Source: Primula veris (lineage: Eukaryota; Streptophyta; Magnoliopsida; Ericales; Primulaceae). From it: a stretch of 64,000 nucleotides of DNA. The notes under the pieces are model-generated. The model searched no databases. It was not told where the DNA came from and saw nothing but the letters and a program-made list of their open reading frames with translations. This document shows positions 58,216 to 64,000 of the stretch, piece after piece; the first letter of the stretch is position 1; each line of letters opens with the position of its first letter. The stretch lies in contig OY821742.1 of NCBI GenBank assembly GCA_963682055.1, positions 2,999,816-3,063,815 of the forward strand. Direction: 5' to 3'. The position numbers and the translations under genes are program-made.

Positions 58216-58826
58216 GAATAATAAGCTACAAAAAATAGTAACTACTCCCATTTTAATAAAAAATTGATCAAAAGCAAGTTTTTTTTTTTTTATTGTATTA
58301 CGATTGAAATCATAAAAGAATAACGTTTCAATCCTTCCCATATCAGTGGGAAAAAAATCAGATATAATCATTCATTCCCATTTAAAGTTAATGCTTGTCC
58401 ACATGCATATATACATTTACATGCAGTCGAGGTGCTTTAAAATGAAATTGGAAACAAAATACTACTTTATCTGAATGAAATGATCAAATGATAGACCATT
58501 TACTAGTGTGAGTAATAGGAGAAAGAGAAAACAAAGGCATATATGCCTAAATTGAAAACTTATTAGTGTACTGTGAAATAAATTAGATAATTCATCCTAT
58601 TTTTAAACGCAGCTTCTGAACTCCAGACACTTCTCGTTATCGGAATTTATCAGTTTTATTTATCAGAAATTCTGGAACACCGTTATTGTAACTTTATCCA
58701 GTTTGTGAAAATGTAAAAGAAAAGTCTATATGGGTACAATTTCACAATCTGTGATGAGTTGGTAAACCTTTCTTGAAAGTAAAAAAAAACAAATTGAAAA
58801 AGACACTATGGAGCGTCTGTTTTTAT

Positions 58827-61550
<2,724 letters not shown>

Positions 61551-64000
61551 CTACCTCTCTTTTTTATTAAAAAAGACATAGTAACATCTAGATATAAAAT
61601 CCGAGAGCTTAAACCAAGCACTATCTAATGCTCTAAAACAAGTAATCCTCCAAGATTTGCTGAGAATCAAGGGACCTATCAGAACCCAAAAACCAACTAT
61701 GAATCCGATTGCAATGCTGCCAATAAACCACAAGTCCAGATATTCATCACTTTCTTGTTCAAGTACTCCATGCACAACTTTTGCATTACATTTGGCCAGA
61801 GGTGGCCCACAGAGCTTGTTATCGGCGAAGCTGGATTCGTTAAACCCTTGGAGTTGAGTACTTAAAGGAATTTGTCCTGTGAGTTCATTACCGGACAGGT
61901 TCAATTTACTTAAGAAATTCAATTTCGAAATGCTCCACGGAATTTCACCTGAAAGTTGGTTTAGAGAAAGATCTAAGCTTTCGAGGGTACTCATTTCACC
62001 AATGTTGATTGGAATGGAACCTGAAAAGTGATTCCGAGACAAATTCAGGAACCTCAAACCCGCAAGTCTTGTTAACCCCTTTGGAATCCAACCTGATAAG
62101 TTATTCGACGAAAGATCCATAAACCTCACGAACACGATTAGTGAACTATATTCGTTCTCATTTCCTTTTGTGACCAAAAACCCATTATCATATTTGTAAT
62201 TCCCACTTACCCTGGGTGGTATATATATTCCGTAGTTCGTATTTCGTTTCGTGTTTATCAGAGCACTGAAGTCCGAGAAGCACTTTGGCACTAACCCGGA
62301 GAGGCTATTGTGTGCAAGGTCCAAAATCTGAAGAGATTGAAGATGACATATTTCGTGTGGAATCTTTCCGTAGAACCTATTTGAGTGAAGATTCAAGTTG
62401 ACCAACAATGGAAATGAATTTCCCACCCAGGTAGGTATATTTCCTGAAAATTGATTTTCTCCAAGGTCAATTGTTTTCAATCGTGCACAATTTTGTAGAG
62501 CCTGAGGCAACTTTCCCGAGAGATTGTTATGACGCAAGTGTAGATATCTGAGAGTATGTATTTCTTTAATTGAGTTTGGTATCGGACCATTAAGATAATT
62601 GTTGTCTAAATTTAGAATTCTTAGACTTGTCCAATTCTCGAAGCAGTCAGGAATACTTCCTGATAAAAGATTATATCGAAAATTTATAAATAAAATATCT
62701 AAGTTCGTCTGATTACAAAAGAATTGGTGAATAGATTCTGAGAAAGAATTATTCGAAAGATCAAGCCAATTCACGCCAGACATGAATGGTGGTAATGGAC
62801 CAGTGAAATGGTTTGAACTTAGATCAGCGATAGAACTAAAAGTAAACCTAATTACATCATTAGGGAGCTCTCCATAAAATCCATTAGATGATAAATTTAG
62901 GTATGCAAAAGTTCCATGGGTCTTATTCCAGAACTGGGTGGGAATAAAATCCGATATTCCTGTGTCTGAAATGTCTAAGTAATTTAGTTGTTTTTGTGAT
63001 TGCAGCCAAGAAGGGAATTGGGGTCCGAGATACCAATTTCTCAAATCCAAATATTGAAGTTGAAAGGGAGGAATCCAGACATCACGAGATTTCCAGGTTA
63101 GTTTATTTCCAGATGCAGTTAGGTACCTTAATCTCTTAAGATTTGCAAAATGAAGGTCTGTAATGACACCTTCCATCGAGTTCCCATCAAAGCTAAGTGT
63201 TTCTAACATTGTAAGTTTCCCTATAACTTCAGGCAGGGTTCCATTCAATAGATTAAAAGAAAGACCTAAATAATTCAAGTTTGATAATCTTGCTAATGAA
63301 GATGGAATTGTACCTGAGATGAAGTTATAAGAAAGGCTAATATGGACTAGATTTCTGAAATCACCAATCTCATATGGCAAGTACCCAGTGACATTAGCTC
63401 CATTTAACCTCAGTACTTCCAATCTCTTAAACATGAAACTCCTAAGGAAATTTCCTATGTCCAACATATAGAGATTATTATACGACAAGATAATACCCTT
63501 CAAGTTGCGGAGCTTTCCCAAGGATACTGGCACCGACCCCTCCAGTTTATTGTAGCTCAGATCGAGACTAGTTAGAGAAGTTAAGTTACCTATTTCATTT
63601 GCGATGACACCTTCCAACATATTATCAGAAAGATCAACTTCTTCAAGATATTGGAAACTATAAAACCACTTTGGTATTCTCACACCAGAACCTTCATTCC
63701 CATTGTTGAAGAAGGATTTTATCAAGGTCGTGTTTTTAAGAGCACTTGGAAATGGATTGACAGAAAATGATCCTCCACCTATGTTTATGGAGACTAGACG
63801 AGGGAGATTAAATAGCCACTCAGGAACAGGTGACCTGAACTTGTTATAAGAAAGGTCGAGAATCAAGAGTGAAGTAAAGTTAACACTGGTAATCGAAGGT
63901 GAAATATCTCTCAAATTACAACCAGGCAAGTGCAGTTCATGTAGAGAAGGGAGCATGCTCGTCGCATGTTCCCAACCTATTGTCTCCCTCAGGTTTAGCT
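61551..64000 (-). CDS. LRR receptor-like protein B2, 5' end outside window
   Basis: The frame is open from the stop at 61551 to the window edge. The edge codons read [14 protein letters not shown], as in B1, so about 200 N-terminal residues (signal peptide, cap and first LRRs) lie beyond 64000. The visible part (about 815 residues) is the same as B1: LRRs, island with [19 protein letters not shown], final LRRs, LCGPPLAKC cap, acidic stretch, GxxxG membrane helix and short tail without kinase. Expected role and partners are as for B1. The 3' flank has diverged by several percent from that of B1 while the coding part has not, which suggests conversion or selection on the gene body. Confidence 0.93.
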   Translation of the reverse strand, partial: LNLRETIGWEHATSMLPSLHELHLPGCNLRDISPSITSVNFTSLLILDLSYNKFRSPVPEWLFNLPRLVSINIGGGSFSVNPFPSALKNTTLIKSFFNNGNEGSGVRIPKWFYSFQYLEEVDLSDNMLEGVIANEIGNLTSLTSLDLSYNKLEGSVPVSLGKLRNLKGIILSYNNLYMLDIGNFLRSFMFKRLEVLRLNGANVTGYLPYEIGDFRNLVHISLSYNFISGTIPSSLARLSNLNYLGLSFNLLNGTLPEVIGKLTMLETLSFDGNSMEGVITDLHFANLKRLRYLTASGNKLTWKSRDVWIPPFQLQYLDLRNWYLGPQFPSWLQSQKQLNYLDISDTGISDFIPTQFWNKTHGTFAYLNLSSNGFYGELPNDVIRFTFSSIADLSSNHFTGPLPPFMSGVNWLDLSNNSFSESIHQFFCNQTNLDILFINFRYNLLSGSIPDCFENWTSLRILNLDNNYLNGPIPNSIKEIHTLRYLHLRHNNLSGKLPQALQNCARLKTIDLGENQFSGNIPTWVGNSFPLLVNLNLHSNRFYGKIPHEICHLQSLQILDLAHNSLSGLVPKCFSDFSALINTKRNTNYGIYIPPRVSGNYKYDNGFLVTKGNENEYSSLIVFVRFMDLSSNNLSGWIPKGLTRLAGLRFLNLSRNHFSGSIPINIGEMSTLESLDLSLNQLSGEIPWSISKLNFLSKLNLSGNELTGQIPLSTQLQGFNESSFADNKLCGPPLAKCNAKVVHGVLEQESDEYLDLWFIGSIAIGFIVGFWVLIGPLILSKSWRITCFRALDSAWFKLSDFISRCYYVFFNKKER

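Overview
This window is nuclear DNA from a flowering plant, most likely a eudicot. It is AT-rich, carries long intronless leucine-rich-repeat receptor genes of the plant RLP type, retains exons of a plant glutamate dehydrogenase, and is full of plant transposon debris (LINE, solo LTR, Stowaway-, Tourist-, Mutator-, CACTA- and hAT-like elements). I cannot name the species. No rRNA, tRNA or CRISPR array was seen.

The window is a large tandem segmental duplication. One unit runs roughly 1-34846 and a second begins at 34847 and runs off the right edge. Each unit carries two related receptor-like protein genes on the minus strand, A then B: A1 9509-12580, B1 25082-28129, A2 44336-47407, B2 61551-64000 (5' end cut by the window). 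A1 and A2 encode the same 1023-residue protein. B1 and the visible part of B2 are also identical in protein sequence. Spacer homologies between the A and B halves (GDH exons, a ~300-bp repeat, a 235-bp repeat, RLP fragments) suggest that an older one-gene unit first gave A and B, and the A-B pair was later duplicated.

Layout of unit 1: a Tourist-like MITE and AT-rich DNA (1-1527); two terminal exons of a broken glutamate dehydrogenase (1528-2192); a truncated LINE holding a solo LTR (2207-4672); an AT-rich gap; a less AT-rich block (5481-9354) of small coiled-coil protein genes, each behind its own TATA box; gene A1; a spacer with Stowaway- and CACTA-like elements, a 235-bp tandem repeat and a 1.26-kb Mutator-type hairpin element; foldback and other repeats; a ~300-bp tandem array; gene B1; then A/T-tract DNA around a 21-bp minisatellite, small MITEs and a hAT-type remnant up to 34773.

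Unit 2 repeats this with informative differences. The Mutator-type hairpin is absent (empty site at 50393-50401), the ~300-bp array has ten copies instead of six, a 345-bp piece is lost near 54250, and a further, more complete GDH remnant survives at 58827-59849 where unit 1 has a deletion scar. The A half (1 to about 12790 against 34847 to about 47630) is almost identical by eye, while the spacer beyond it has clearly diverged, so the two halves have different recent histories.

Functionally, the receptor genes are expected to act at the plasma membrane in immunity, sensing an extracellular ligand and signalling through partner kinases because they lack a kinase of their own. The small coiled-coil gene cluster has no function I can recognise and is the least explained part of the window.
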